From Bacteroidales bacterium (GTDB lineage: Bacteria; Bacteroidota; Bacteroidia; Bacteroidales; WCHB1-69), in contig JAISAD010000002.1 of the NCBI GenBank assembly GCA_031266895.1, positions 1 to 36,787 of the forward strand: a DNA stretch of 36,787 bases. Reading direction: 5' to 3'. Numbering within the stretch: position 1 is the first letter of the stretch; each line of letters starts with the position of its first letter. Below are positions 7,508 through 16,870 of the stretch, one piece after another. A model generated the notes under the pieces. That model was not told the origin of the DNA and did no database searches. It worked only from the letters and a program-made list of their open reading frames with translations. The position numbers and the translations under genes were made by a program.

Positions 7508-8758
7508 ATGGCAATTGTAAAACCTTTTAAAGGATTAAGACCACCTCAAAAAATTGTAAAGCAACTCGCTTCTCGTCCTTATGACGTGCTAAATTCGGAT
7601 GAAGCCCGCAAAGAAGCGGCTGGCAATCCATACTCTCTGTTACGGGTTACCAAAGCCGAAATCGACCTGCCGCAAGGGATAGACGAACACAGTCAGGCCG
7701 TATATGATAAGGTGGTGGAAAATTTTAACCTGTTTAAACAAAACGGCTGGCTGGTAAAAGAAGATGAAGAAAAATTCTATATCTATGCGCAAACTATGGA
7801 CGGTCGCACCCAATACGGTATTGTTGGGTGTACTCATATTGACGATTATTTGAACAATCACATCAAGAAACATGAGCTTACCCGCAAAGATAAAGAAGAA
7901 GATCGCATGATTCATGTGCGCATCACCAATGCCAATGTGGAGCCGGTATTTTTCTCTTATCCCGCCAACAAAGATATTGATGCTATTGTAGAGAATATTG
8001 TGAAGAATCAAGCTCCAGAATATGATTTTGTAGCAGATGACGGTTTTGGACACCATTTTTGGGTTATCAGCGACAAGGCTACCAACGTGCGCATTGCCGA
8101 AATTTTCAAAAATGACATCCCTGATCTTTATGTAGCTGATGGACATCATCGTACGGCTGCCGCCGCTTTGGTAGGCAGTGAAAAACGCAGCCAGAATCCT
8201 AACCATAACGGCACGGAAGAGTATAACTATTTTATGGCAGTAATCTTTCCTGATAATCAATTGAAAATTATTGACTATAACCGTGTAGTAAAAGATTTGA
8301 ATAACTTGTCAAATGAAGCTTTTTTTCAACTTTTATCGGAATCGCTAATCGTAGAAAAAATGGGTGCCGATATCTACAAACCGGCTAAACTACACGAATT
8401 TAGCATGTATTTTGAGGGTGAATGGTACCGGTTGACGGCAAAACCGAGAACATACAACGATGATGATCCTATTGGCACACTTGATGTTACTATTCTTTCC
8501 AATTTGGTATTGGATAAAATACTTGGCATTAAAGATTTAAGAACCGACAAGCGGATTGATTTCATAGGCGGCATTCGCGGCTTGGGAGAACTGAAAAAAC
8601 GGGTGGACAGCGGTGAAATGCGCGTAGCTTTTGCTCTCTATCCGGTATCCATGAAACAATTGATTGACATTGCCGATTCGGGTAATATTATGCCTCCGAA
8701 AACAACTTGGTTTGAGCCAAAATTGCGTTCAGGTTTAGTAATTCATGAGTTGGAATAG
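7508..8758 (+). CDS. DUF1015 family protein
   Basis: A 416-residue cytoplasmic protein. It begins MAIVKPFKGLRPPQKIVKQLASRPYDVLNSDEARKEA, the usual DUF1015 opening, and contains the family landmarks NHIKKHELTRKDKEEDRMIH (about residues 118-137), the conserved ADGHHRTAAA (about 213-222) and the C-terminal FALYPVSMKQLIDIADSGNIMPPKTTWFEPKLRSGLVIHEL. Biochemical function is not established; in other Bacteroidales I recall it next to serine biosynthesis genes serC/serA, which are absent here. Its last 14 bases overlap the next gene, so the two are translationally coupled. Confidence 0.93.
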   Translation: MAIVKPFKGLRPPQKIVKQLASRPYDVLNSDEARKEAAGNPYSLLRVTKAEIDLPQGIDEHSQAVYDKVVENFNLFKQNGWLVKEDEEKFYIYAQTMDGRTQYGIVGCTHIDDYLNNHIKKHELTRKDKEEDRMIHVRITNANVEPVFFSYPANKDIDAIVENIVKNQAPEYDFVADDGFGHHFWVISDKATNVRIAEIFKNDIPDLYVADGHHRTAAAALVGSEKRSQNPNHNGTEEYNYFMAVIFPDNQLKIIDYNRVVKDLNNLSNEAFFQLLSESLIVEKMGADIYKPAKLHEFSMYFEGEWYRLTAKPRTYNDDDPIGTLDVTILSNLVLDKILGIKDLRTDKRIDFIGGIRGLGELKKRVDSGEMRVAFALYPVSMKQLIDIADSGNIMPPKTTWFEPKLRSGLVIHELE

Positions 8759-11057
8759 CACTCATAAAATAAGAATAATTGCTATAAGCACTATAGCCGC
8801 CTTACTGTTGGGTATAGGCGGCTATTTGTTATGGAATAAAGGCAACCTGCGTGAAACCATAAAGCGTGAGAGCGCAAAACAGTTTGATTATGAATATATT
8901 CCAAATCAAAATATAGTTTTGGATTCGCGTATGGTTACATTTCGGAAAGATAGTCTATATGCTGATTTTCGCCGACACTTTCGTCTTCACTATCAGACGT
9001 TGGCAATGGGCGTTTTTGCCGATAGCAGCCGTTTGTTACTCATCTCCGAACCTCCGCCCTATTTTGAGCTGGACTCTATTCGCACACTTTTTGTCAAATT
9101 TACCCATAGCATCGAAACACGCTATCATAGAATGGGTTATGACGGGCGTGTTACCGATATTTTGATTTCAATAGCCAACGCCACCACCGAAAATATGCAA
9201 AATATCATCAAGGCGCTTGCCAAGCAGCTCTATCTTTCCGATTATAAGGCATTTGCCATGCCTTTGCCTGTTGAAAAAAAGCGAGCTTATTTTGCCAAAG
9301 AAACCCTCGACTATCAAATCTCTCTTGATGAATTTAATCAGTGGTTTTTAAAAGATAAGGAATTATTTGTAAGTCAAAAAGATACGATAGAAACGGATAG
9401 TATTCAATCCATTTTTACTCAACGCAAGCGGGGTGTTTTTTTTAGCAAAATACCCGGTTTTATAGCGTGGGCTATCCCCAAAAAAGGTGATTTGGGCGAA
9501 TACGTGCATGACATTCGACAGTTTACACTGGATGCTGACTTGATTTTGGGCGCTTTAGCCGACTCTGCTACTCTGATCATTATCGGGAGAGAACGGGAAG
9601 CCCCGCTCTATGAGTTGCCGCCACTCAATGTGGAGTCTGTCCTGCTGCTGGCCTCTATCACCGAAAAGGAACTGTCACAAAGTCTGGATGTCAATGATTT
9701 TATGGCTGGCAAGATGCCTAACGGCCACGATTGGTGTCCTACATACTTGAGTAAAGAATTGGAAAACACAGAAATAGGGCATCTTTTAACCATTACCGAT
9801 ATTTTATTGAAAGACTGGTCGGAAAACGGCAGCATACAGGAAGCCTATTACCGCTATCCTGAACCAAATTACTATCCTTTCGACAGACCGCTGTTTCGCA
9901 AACTTGGCCTTAATGAACTGGTTTATAACTGGAATACTGATAATGCCATGTATGCTATTGATTTAGAAAATGTTACAATTTACACACCCAATCACACCGG
10001 CGCACTGCCTGTATCCTATTTCAATTCGCAGGAGCGCAGTATCTCTATCGGTCATCGTTATGAATTGCAGGCTTATCACTATTTTGCCACACTGAATAAC
10101 ACCGATTTGGCTCGCGTGGTGCAATATACCACACTCTATCAGCTTTTTACAGATAATGAAATTTACTATTCGGGTAATATACACAGTTCCCCACCCAAAA
10201 ATAAGGCTTACCTGCTCTATAAGCCTGTTTTGCGATTGTTGGGTGTATTTAAAAACATGTCAAGCAAAGAGATAACCTGTTTCGCGGATACACTGTCGCA
10301 CATTCAGTTTCGCGATTATCAGAACAAGCAGGTGGACGAGGCCATGCTGCGCAATGAGAATGACTATCATTTTACTTACAGCGCTACCGATCGCGACCGC
10401 ATTTATCAAGATATAAAAGGACACACTACCCAACAGATTGCACAGGAGTTTTACGGTATGCGGCAACTGTTGAATGGATTATCGGAAGAAAATTTGCAAC
10501 GGTTAGCCAAATATTTGTCTTACCCACGCGGCTTTCGCCTGCAAAACCGTACTGATTACACCCTCTATTTGCAAGCGCGTCAAACTAACCAGCTGCTGCG
10601 CACTATTGGCAAAAACCATCTTCCCCTTTTACATATTGATCTCAACGAAGTAAAAAATTTCTATGTCAATAATTTGGCTTCATCATCTGCCAGATATCTT
10701 AAAACACCCTCTATCATAATTACTTACAATGATATGTTGACCACTGGCGGGCACAATCTTTCTTCACGCATCAGCCGTGTAAAATCGACTGCCAACTACA
10801 AGCGCAACAATTATCATCCCACTGATTACAGCCGACCGGTAGTGGAAAACGCTCCTGCTACTCCGACACCGCTTCCGGTCAAAACGCCAGCAAACACGCC
10901 TGCGAAAGACAGCGCACCGCGTCCTACAACTGTTATCACTGCTCCTCCAAAAAGCAAGAATGCATCCACCACAGGTAAAGCAACATCGCCCCAAGCGAAC
11001 ACTCGTCCACGCAGCACCGTAATTTCGAGTGCCCCGCGCGGTACACGGGGGTTTTAA
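8745..11057 (+). CDS. Hypothetical membrane-anchored protein with Pro/Thr-rich tail
   Basis: A 770-residue protein I do not recognise. Residues 9-28 are one hydrophobic segment (IRIIAISTIAALLLGIGGYL) preceded by positive charges, so it is probably a signal anchor with the bulk in the periplasm. The middle is a soluble mixed region with many Tyr, Asp and Leu and no motif I can name. The last 80 residues are rich in Pro, Thr, Ala and Ser and read like an unstructured linker ending in basic residues (SAPRGTRGF). It is not a T9SS tail. Its ATG lies within the end of the DUF1015 gene. Base composition is like its neighbour. Confidence 0.8.
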   Translation: MSWNSTHKIRIIAISTIAALLLGIGGYLLWNKGNLRETIKRESAKQFDYEYIPNQNIVLDSRMVTFRKDSLYADFRRHFRLHYQTLAMGVFADSSRLLLISEPPPYFELDSIRTLFVKFTHSIETRYHRMGYDGRVTDILISIANATTENMQNIIKALAKQLYLSDYKAFAMPLPVEKKRAYFAKETLDYQISLDEFNQWFLKDKELFVSQKDTIETDSIQSIFTQRKRGVFFSKIPGFIAWAIPKKGDLGEYVHDIRQFTLDADLILGALADSATLIIIGREREAPLYELPPLNVESVLLLASITEKELSQSLDVNDFMAGKMPNGHDWCPTYLSKELENTEIGHLLTITDILLKDWSENGSIQEAYYRYPEPNYYPFDRPLFRKLGLNELVYNWNTDNAMYAIDLENVTIYTPNHTGALPVSYFNSQERSISIGHRYELQAYHYFATLNNTDLARVVQYTTLYQLFTDNEIYYSGNIHSSPPKNKAYLLYKPVLRLLGVFKNMSSKEITCFADTLSHIQFRDYQNKQVDEAMLRNENDYHFTYSATDRDRIYQDIKGHTTQQIAQEFYGMRQLLNGLSEENLQRLAKYLSYPRGFRLQNRTDYTLYLQARQTNQLLRTIGKNHLPLLHIDLNEVKNFYVNNLASSSARYLKTPSIIITYNDMLTTGGHNLSSRISRVKSTANYKRNNYHPTDYSRPVVENAPATPTPLPVKTPANTPAKDSAPRPTTVITAPPKSKNASTTGKATSPQANTRPRSTVISSAPRGTRGF

Positions 11058-11130
11058 GAGAAAAAGTTTGTGGCGAGAATGGAAAAATGGGTGGTATTGT
11101 ATCTAATATGTTGATTGGTAGTCAACTTAG

Positions 11131-11202
11131 TACTCCCGCCGGGAATCGAACCCGAATTTAAAGTTTAGGAAACTTTTGTTCTATCCATTGAACTACAGGA
11201 GC
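11131..11202 (-). tRNA. tRNA-Arg (anticodon CCU)
   Basis: 72 nt on the minus strand fold into a cloverleaf: acceptor GCTCCTG / CGGGAGT with discriminator A, D stem GTTC / GAAC, anticodon stem AAAGT / ACTTT around the loop TTCCTAA, and a T arm TCGGG-TTCGATT-CCCGG. The anticodon CCT lies at 11167-11169 and reads AGG. CCA is not encoded. It stands alone, with its own promoter at 11214. Confidence 0.95.
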
Positions 11203-11213
11203 AAAAAGGGCTG

Positions 11214-11221
11214 CAAAATTA
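11214..11221 (-). promoter_or_regulatory. -7 promoter element of tRNA-Arg
   Basis: TAATTTTG on the minus strand, 11 bp before the tRNA 5' end. It fits TAnnTTTG at the distance expected for a short tRNA leader. Confidence 0.55.
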
Positions 11222-11276
11222 CGAGAAATTTTTGAAATACCGAACCGATTAGGTTGCACAATAGTAAAAACAAAAA

Positions 11277-11306
11277 CAGGAAGAAAATAATTTTATTTTC
11301 TTCCTG
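11277..11306 (-). terminator. Intrinsic terminator of the 792-aa T9SS gene
   Basis: A perfect 13-bp stem (CAGGAAGAAAATA / TATTTTCTTCCTG) with a 4-nt loop, 22 bp after the stop at 11328. On the minus strand it is followed by a T-rich tract, TGTTTTTGTTTTTAC. Confidence 0.8.
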
Positions 11307-11327
11307 TTCGATTCGGATAATAGATTG

Positions 11328-13706
11328 TTAGTTGATAACAATTTTGTGAATTGATGTTTTCCCGTTGCTTTCTACCTGAATAAAATACATGCCGGAAACT
11401 TTATTGATAGTACGTTGCGTATAAGCATTTAGAGCAAATGTATCAATTACTTTGCCTGTTATATCATAAACTTTTATGTTGGATTTTTCGCTAACGGTGA
11501 TATTTACATCTCCTTTTGACGGATTTGGGTAAATATTCACGTTATTGATAGTTGCTGCTTCAATACCCGATTTTGGAGAGACGTCAATATCATCAATCTT
11601 TAGGAGTTCAGCATCGTAGCAATCATGGTGACGCCACGCAATATAAATATTTTGTCCGGCATAAGCAGCAAGATCAATCGTTTTGAGAGTCCAATCGGTC
11701 GTTGTCAAATCTTCCGTTAAAATAGCAGTGAAATTAGCTGCTGCTGTTCCTGTTGTAGAAATCATAACCGAATAATGTTCGCTTGCCCCATCTTCATTAT
11801 AAGTATCACCCACCCAATAGGTTAAAATAGCCCCTGCAGCAGGTATGATTAAAGGTGGCGTGATTAAATAATTATCGGGAGTAATACCTCCGCTGCTAAC
11901 CCAAGATTGAGAAGCTGCAAAAAAACTGCCGGAATGTGCATCATACATAGGCAAATTAGGGTCGTCCGCAGATTCTCTTATCATCCAGTTATAACCATCA
12001 TTATTGGCATCTATTGCTGTCCAACAGAGAGGGATTGAAGTGGAAGCATCAAAATTTTCCGTGAATGGTAATGTACTTGCTTCACAAACCGTATTGGTAA
12101 CGGTAATTGTTGTGCTGTCATTTTCAGTATTTTCATCACCGGACAAAATAACTCTAACCGTAATGGTGTGGTTGCCGGCTGCACTTAAATTAGCAGTAGC
12201 TTGAAAGGTGTAGCTTTGAATTGCCAAACTGGCAATATTCCCGGTGAAATCTTCAACAGTTTCTGTGCCGCCATCCACGGTTAACCCAAGTTGCATTGTT
12301 GTAATCGGGTCGGACCCAAAATTCCTGATATTTACTGTAACCGATTCTGTAGCAGTTAAATTTGTGCCTGAAACAGGAGCAGTAATTGCCGTAACAGTAG
12401 CATCGTTTGTTGCAAGCTCGGCACAGGTTGCCGCATAGTCTTGTAACAGATAGCCGGTAGTAAGATTCGAATAACCAGCTCCGTTTAATGGAGTCGTATA
12501 AATGTCGATTCCATTTTGGTCATAAATAGTAAATACTTCTTCGCCATAAGGAATATATCCCCAATATGAACCATCTAAAAATGCAAATGTTACAGTGCCA
12601 ATATAAACATCAAAAGTAAGAGTTTCCGGAGCAGCTTCTGTTCCAGTACTGGTATATAATAATGTCGTAACAACATTGTTCTGGAAAACGGCAACAGTGC
12701 CTTCCCAACCATCTTCCAAAGCATCGTACATGGTTATTGACCATTGGCAAGGAGTCCCTTTTTCTATATCTTCGATTGTGGTAGAAACAGAGGGACAACC
12801 GTCAAATTTTGCAATAATTTCAATATCAAATAATCCGTCTGGGCAGTTTTGATATGTATAAGAAGTAACAATTCCTGCAAGAGCAGTTTCTATTGTGGCT
12901 CCGTTAACAATAATTTCATAGCTGTCAGGAGCATTATCAATGTCCCAGTTTATCACCAAGTCATTCCCTTGTACAATAGCGGTTTCGTCAGAGAATATTG
13001 AGGTACAACCAGCAGGGTCATAAACAGCAACATTATCAATACCGAGCCAGAATCCATCGGTACCCTCATGAACAAACGCAATATAAATGTCTTGACCGGC
13101 GTAAGCACTTAAATCGACAGTTTTTTCTGTCCATGATTCATATTGAATTTCTGATTCTGATAAAATGTTTGTAAAAGAAGCAGGATTAGCATCCGTTGTA
13201 GAAACTTTTACACTATAAGTTTCATCGTATGGAGTTGTTCTAATCCAAAAAGAAAAAACAATTTCTGTGGTTACTGAAATTTGAGGTGTAATTAAAAAGT
13301 TGTTGGGGGTAAGAGTGGCCCCGGGTGAGCCTAATTGACCGGTATTAAGATACGAAGCAGATACGGCACATTTAGAGTTAGCAACTCCGAAACTTGACAA
13401 CATAGCTGAAATGGTAGATTCGGTATTAATTACCCAATTGTAGCCATCTGCATCTTGGTCAACAATTGTCCAACCTGCCGGTGGAAAAGTTTCACCTTCA
13501 AAGTTTTCAATTACATAAGACGCTGATTTTGCCAAAAATGTAGATTGAACCGGTTGTTGTTGCGGGTTCAAGTAACGATTTGTTACTGCTTTTGGTAAGG
13601 TTTTGTTGTTAGATGGTTGTTTAACTGCAATTGCTCCATTCTCTTGCTGAGCATTTAAGCCAATCGTAATAAATACGATACTGATTAATGATACTAACTT
13701 TTTCAT
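11328..13706 (-). CDS. T9SS-exported multidomain adhesin-like protein with two choice-of-anchor-J domains
   Basis: A 792-residue secreted protein. Signal peptide 1-19 (MKKLVSLISIVFITIGLNA). Residues about 67-235 form a choice-of-anchor J (cleaved-adhesin) domain opening with FEGETFPPAGWTIVDQDADGYNW; about 237-310 are FnIII-like; about 317-425 hold WSITMYDALEDGWEGT, a module common in Bacteroidota surface proteins; about 430-545 look like CARDB (NDATVTAITAPVSG...); about 548-710 are a second J domain (FTENFDASTSIPLCWTAIDANNDGYNW). The last 70 residues are a T9SS type A sorting domain (VNIYPNPSKGDVNI...GKVID...GMYFIQVESNGKTSIHKIVIN). Similar domains occur in the adhesin regions of gingipains, so binding of host or matrix ligands is possible but not shown. 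It has its own promoter and terminator. Confidence 0.88.
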   Translation of the reverse strand: MKKLVSLISIVFITIGLNAQQENGAIAVKQPSNNKTLPKAVTNRYLNPQQQPVQSTFLAKSASYVIENFEGETFPPAGWTIVDQDADGYNWVINTESTISAMLSSFGVANSKCAVSASYLNTGQLGSPGATLTPNNFLITPQISVTTEIVFSFWIRTTPYDETYSVKVSTTDANPASFTNILSESEIQYESWTEKTVDLSAYAGQDIYIAFVHEGTDGFWLGIDNVAVYDPAGCTSIFSDETAIVQGNDLVINWDIDNAPDSYEIIVNGATIETALAGIVTSYTYQNCPDGLFDIEIIAKFDGCPSVSTTIEDIEKGTPCQWSITMYDALEDGWEGTVAVFQNNVVTTLLYTSTGTEAAPETLTFDVYIGTVTFAFLDGSYWGYIPYGEEVFTIYDQNGIDIYTTPLNGAGYSNLTTGYLLQDYAATCAELATNDATVTAITAPVSGTNLTATESVTVNIRNFGSDPITTMQLGLTVDGGTETVEDFTGNIASLAIQSYTFQATANLSAAGNHTITVRVILSGDENTENDSTTITVTNTVCEASTLPFTENFDASTSIPLCWTAIDANNDGYNWMIRESADDPNLPMYDAHSGSFFAASQSWVSSGGITPDNYLITPPLIIPAAGAILTYWVGDTYNEDGASEHYSVMISTTGTAAANFTAILTEDLTTTDWTLKTIDLAAYAGQNIYIAWRHHDCYDAELLKIDDIDVSPKSGIEAATINNVNIYPNPSKGDVNITVSEKSNIKVYDITGKVIDTFALNAYTQRTINKVSGMYFIQVESNGKTSIHKIVIN

Positions 13707-13745
13707 GACTAATGATTTTTAGTTATTAAAATGAATTATTTGCTG

Positions 13746-13753
13746 CAAAGATA
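13746..13753 (-). promoter_or_regulatory. -7 promoter element of the 792-aa T9SS gene
   Basis: TATCTTTG on the minus strand, 39 bp before the ATG at 13706. It fits TAnnTTTG. Confidence 0.55.
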
Positions 13754-13887
13754 CAAAAAAGGAGTTTGATATATGGGGTTTTTATTGTATGAAATTCTTA
13801 TTATTCAATGAACCCGCAAAAAATATAACTTGCTGCAGTTTAATTTTTTAAGGTTTTATGAAAGGGAAATCTAAAATGTTTCCAATA

Positions 13888-13913
13888 AAAAAGAGGGACA
13901 AAGCCCTCTTTTT
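13888..13913 (-). terminator. Intrinsic terminator downstream of ssb
   Basis: Stem AGAGGG (13892-13897) / CCCTCT (13904-13909), extended by A/T pairs to 10 bp, loop of 6. It lies 24 bp beyond the ssb stop, and T runs flank it on both strands, so it can work in either direction. Confidence 0.75.
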
Positions 13914-13937
13914 GTACGGAAATACTGTTTGACAGTG

Positions 13938-14384
13938 TTAGAATGGCAATCCATCGCTTGATTCGGAGACAAATGTTGTTTCCTCCGATTCGAAGGATTC
14001 GGGGACAATTTCGCCGACCGGTACTTGCACGGCAACACTTTTTGCGCTCTCGTCGGCTTTGCCGCCCAGCATGGTGAAAGTCGAAACTTCCACTTCGGTA
14101 ATGTAGCGCTTTGAGCCATTTTCTTCCCAGCTACGTGTCCGCAATTTACCCTCCAAATAGATTAACTTCCCTTTAGTGAGGTATTTTTCTGCAATTTCGG
14201 CCAAATTGCGCCAGCAGACAATGCTGTGCCACTCGGTTTGCTCCATGCGATTTCCTTCTTTATCTTTGCGGATTTCAGAGGTGGCTAATGTGAAAAACGC
14301 CTTTTTAGCGCCATTTTCGAAACTCCTGATTTCGGGGTCTTTTCCTAAACGCCCGATGAGAATAACTTTGTTAATTCCAGACAT
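13938..14384 (-). CDS. ssb: Single-stranded DNA-binding protein
   Basis: A 148-residue OB-fold protein that coats single-stranded DNA in replication and repair. It starts MSGINKVILIGRLGKDPEIR, the standard SSB opening, and continues with TEWHSIVCWRNLAEIAEKYLTKGKLIYLEGKLRTRSWEENGSKRYITEV, the conserved OB core (residues 1-110). The tail is short and acidic and ends DGLPF, a variant of the DDxPF tip that recruits partner proteins. Length is usual for Bacteroidota. Monocistronic by appearance: own promoter at 14410 and a strong terminator behind. Confidence 0.96.
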   Translation of the reverse strand: MSGINKVILIGRLGKDPEIRSFENGAKKAFFTLATSEIRKDKEGNRMEQTEWHSIVCWRNLAEIAEKYLTKGKLIYLEGKLRTRSWEENGSKRYITEVEVSTFTMLGGKADESAKSVAVQVPVGEIVPESFESEETTFVSESSDGLPF

Positions 14385-14409
14385 AATTTATAGGTTTTAA
14401 AATTCGGGG

Positions 14410-14417
14410 CAAAGATA
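14410..14417 (-). promoter_or_regulatory. -7 promoter element of ssb
   Basis: TATCTTTG on the minus strand, 25 bp before the ATG at 14384. A TTG about 22 bp further upstream could serve as -33. Confidence 0.6.
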
Positions 14418-14525
14418 CAAAAAATTCGTATATTATAATCAATTTTTGAAAAATGTTTTTTTGCGTTGCAAATCAATAAATTTCACTCAATTTGTCTCTC
14501 TTTATTGGCCTCTTTTTAATTATAA

Positions 14526-14540
14526 ATGCCGATTAGGCAT
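14526..14540 (-). terminator. Weak hairpin after tex
   Basis: ATGCC (14526-14530) / GGCAT (14536-14540) with a 5-nt loop, followed on the minus strand by an AT-rich but broken T tract. Position 28 bp after the tex stop suits a terminator, but the stem is short. Confidence 0.35.
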
Positions 14541-14567
14541 AAGTTGAAACTGAAAAAATAGCAGAGT

Positions 14568-16715
14568 TTAGGAGTCAGAATCCAAATTTCTCATGGAAAG
14601 CGAGATCCGTTTTCTATACATATCCACTTCAAGTACTTTCACCTTAACTTTTTGATTCAGCTTTACCACAGTATTGGGATCGGTGATATATCTATTTGTG
14701 ATTTGGCTGATATGCACCAATCCGTCTTGATGTACACCTATGTCTATAAAACAGCCGAAATTGGTAATGTTTGTAATAATTCCGGGCACAACCATTCCAG
14801 GCTTCAAATCATTGATGCTGTTTATGTTTTTGTCAAATTCAAACAGGTCGAAATGCGCTCTGGGATCACGGCCGGGCTTAGTCAACTCCTGCATAATATC
14901 CCTGAGAGTGGGCATTCCTGTTTTGTCGGTTATAAAGAGCTGTAAATTTAACCCTTTGCGCAAGGCCTCGTTTTGTAACAGTTCTGTAACAGTGCAACCG
15001 GCATGTTTAGCCATTTCATCCACAATATGATAGCTTTCGGGATGTACGGCGCTGGCATCCAGCGGATTTTTAGCGCCATGAATACGCAGAAAACCGGCCG
15101 CCTGCTCAAAAGCCTTATCGCCAAATCGCGGTACTTTTTTCAGTTGTGTGCGTGAAACAAATGCTCCATTGGCATTGCGGTAGTCCACAATATTTTTAGC
15201 CAGCGCAGGTCCCACGCCCGACACGTATGACAATAATTCCTTACTGGCCGTATTGACCTCTACGCCCACGTAATTCACGCAGCTTTCCACCACATTGAGC
15301 AGACTTTTCTGGAGGTGATTTTGATTTATATCGTGCTGGTATTGCCCCACGCCAATAGATTTTGGTTCTATTTTGACCAGTTCGGCAAGCGGATCCATCA
15401 GGCGGCGACCGATAGAAACAGCGCCACGAACCGTAACGTCATAATCGGGAAATTCGGCGCGCGCTACCTCAGAAGCCGAATAGATAGAGGCGCCACTCTC
15501 ATTCACTGCAATGGTGATTACTTCGCGCTCAAAAGGAATGCTGCGCACAAAATGTTCGGTTTCGCGGCCTGCTGTGCCATTACCAATGGCGATAGCTTCT
15601 ACCTTGTATAAATTTACTAAATGCCTTAATGTTTTGGAAGCCAGTTCATACTCCTGCTGTGGCGGATGCGGGTAAATGGTATCAGTGTGCAGTAATTTAC
15701 CTTGCTTGTCAAGCACCACAACTTTGCATCCTGTACGGAAACCGGGATCAATGGCCAATACTGTTTTTTGGCCGAGCGGTGCAGCCAGCAGCAGCTGGCG
15801 CAGGTTGGCTACAAACACTTTAATAGCCTCGTTATCGGCGCATTCTTTGTAGAATTTACGCATTTCGGTTTCCATTTGAGGTTGGAGCAAGCGCTTGTAA
15901 GCATCCACACAGGCGAGCCACACCTCATCAGCGGCATCGTTATCGCTCTTAATGCAGTGGCGCTCCATAATATCCAGCGCCCGCTCTTCGTCGGGCATTA
16001 CCGAAAGGCGCAAAAAGCCTTCGTCTTCGCCTCTAAACATGGCTAATACCCTATGTGATGGCGCTTTAGCTAAAATTTCTTCCGAATTAAAATAGATTTC
16101 ATACTTACTGCCCTCTTCCTCTTTGCCTTTTACCACTTTGGAAACAATAACACCCTCGCGTTGAAACATGCGGCGCATTTTATCGCGTAAGGCGGAATCT
16201 TCGCTTACCCATTCGGCCACAATATCGCGTGCACCGGCCAGCGCCTCTTCCATTGTGTTGACTCCTTTTTCTTCATTAATAAACTTGGCTGCAGCCGCCT
16301 CCACATCAAAACGGTCTTGCTGGTAGAGCTGTTTCGCCAATGGCTCCAACCCCTTTTCGATAGCAATTGTAGCACGTGTTTTCCGTTTAGGACGGTAGGG
16401 AAGGTAGAGATCTTCCAGCACTGCCATTGTAATGGCTTCGTTCAACTGTTTTTCCAATTGCGGGGTCATTTTGCCCTGTTCGGTAATGGAATCGATAATC
16501 GTGGCACGGCGTTTATCCAGCTCCACCCATTTGTTGTACAAATCCCTGATTCGAGCCAATTGCACCTCGTCGAGACTGTTTGTGGCCTCTTTGCGATAAC
16601 GTGCAATAAAAGGAATGGTAGCGCCCTCATTGAGCAACTCCAAAGTGTTTTTTACCTGCATTTCTTTTACGCCCAACTCTTTGGCAATAATGGCAGCATA
16701 GTTTCTTTCAGTCAT
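14568..16715 (-). CDS. tex: Tex family RNA-binding transcription accessory protein
   Basis: A 715-residue cytoplasmic nucleic-acid-binding protein, full length for the family. N-terminal helical Tex domain about 1-190 (GATIPFIARYRKEATNSLDEVQL), a YqgF/RNase H-like core from about 315 (KTVLAIDPGFRTGCKVVVLDKQGK), the segment VGQYQHDINQNHLQKSLLNVVESCVN before the helix-hairpin-helix region at about 490-550 (SYVSGVGPALAKNIVDYRN), and a C-terminal S1 domain at about 640-712 (VPGIITNITNFGCFIDIGVHQDGLVHISQ). Tex proteins affect transcription and RNA metabolism; the exact role is not settled. Transcribed from its own promoter at 16736. Confidence 0.96.
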   Translation of the reverse strand: MTERNYAAIIAKELGVKEMQVKNTLELLNEGATIPFIARYRKEATNSLDEVQLARIRDLYNKWVELDKRRATIIDSITEQGKMTPQLEKQLNEAITMAVLEDLYLPYRPKRKTRATIAIEKGLEPLAKQLYQQDRFDVEAAAAKFINEEKGVNTMEEALAGARDIVAEWVSEDSALRDKMRRMFQREGVIVSKVVKGKEEEGSKYEIYFNSEEILAKAPSHRVLAMFRGEDEGFLRLSVMPDEERALDIMERHCIKSDNDAADEVWLACVDAYKRLLQPQMETEMRKFYKECADNEAIKVFVANLRQLLLAAPLGQKTVLAIDPGFRTGCKVVVLDKQGKLLHTDTIYPHPPQQEYELASKTLRHLVNLYKVEAIAIGNGTAGRETEHFVRSIPFEREVITIAVNESGASIYSASEVARAEFPDYDVTVRGAVSIGRRLMDPLAELVKIEPKSIGVGQYQHDINQNHLQKSLLNVVESCVNYVGVEVNTASKELLSYVSGVGPALAKNIVDYRNANGAFVSRTQLKKVPRFGDKAFEQAAGFLRIHGAKNPLDASAVHPESYHIVDEMAKHAGCTVTELLQNEALRKGLNLQLFITDKTGMPTLRDIMQELTKPGRDPRAHFDLFEFDKNINSINDLKPGMVVPGIITNITNFGCFIDIGVHQDGLVHISQITNRYITDPNTVVKLNQKVKVKVLEVDMYRKRISLSMRNLDSDS

Positions 16716-16735
16716 AAATTGTTTTTTTAGAAGTG

Positions 16736-16743
16736 CAAAAATA
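16736..16743 (-). promoter_or_regulatory. -7 promoter element of tex
   Basis: TATTTTTG on the minus strand, 20 bp before the ATG at 16715. It fits TAnnTTTG. Confidence 0.6.
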
Positions 16744-16840
16744 GCGATTTTCTCTTAGAAGTATCTTGAACCTCCATTTTTGAGGATAATTTGTTTTTAA
16801 GATTATGCATTCGCACTATAATAAATATGGAATAAAATAT

Positions 16841-16848
16841 TATTTTTG
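16841..16848 (+). promoter_or_regulatory. -7 promoter element of the 1495-aa gene
   Basis: TATTTTTG on the plus strand, 22 bp before the ATG at 16871. It rules against the upstream in-frame ATG at 16805. Confidence 0.6.
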
Positions 16849-16870
16849 CAAGGAAATAAATAAAGATGTA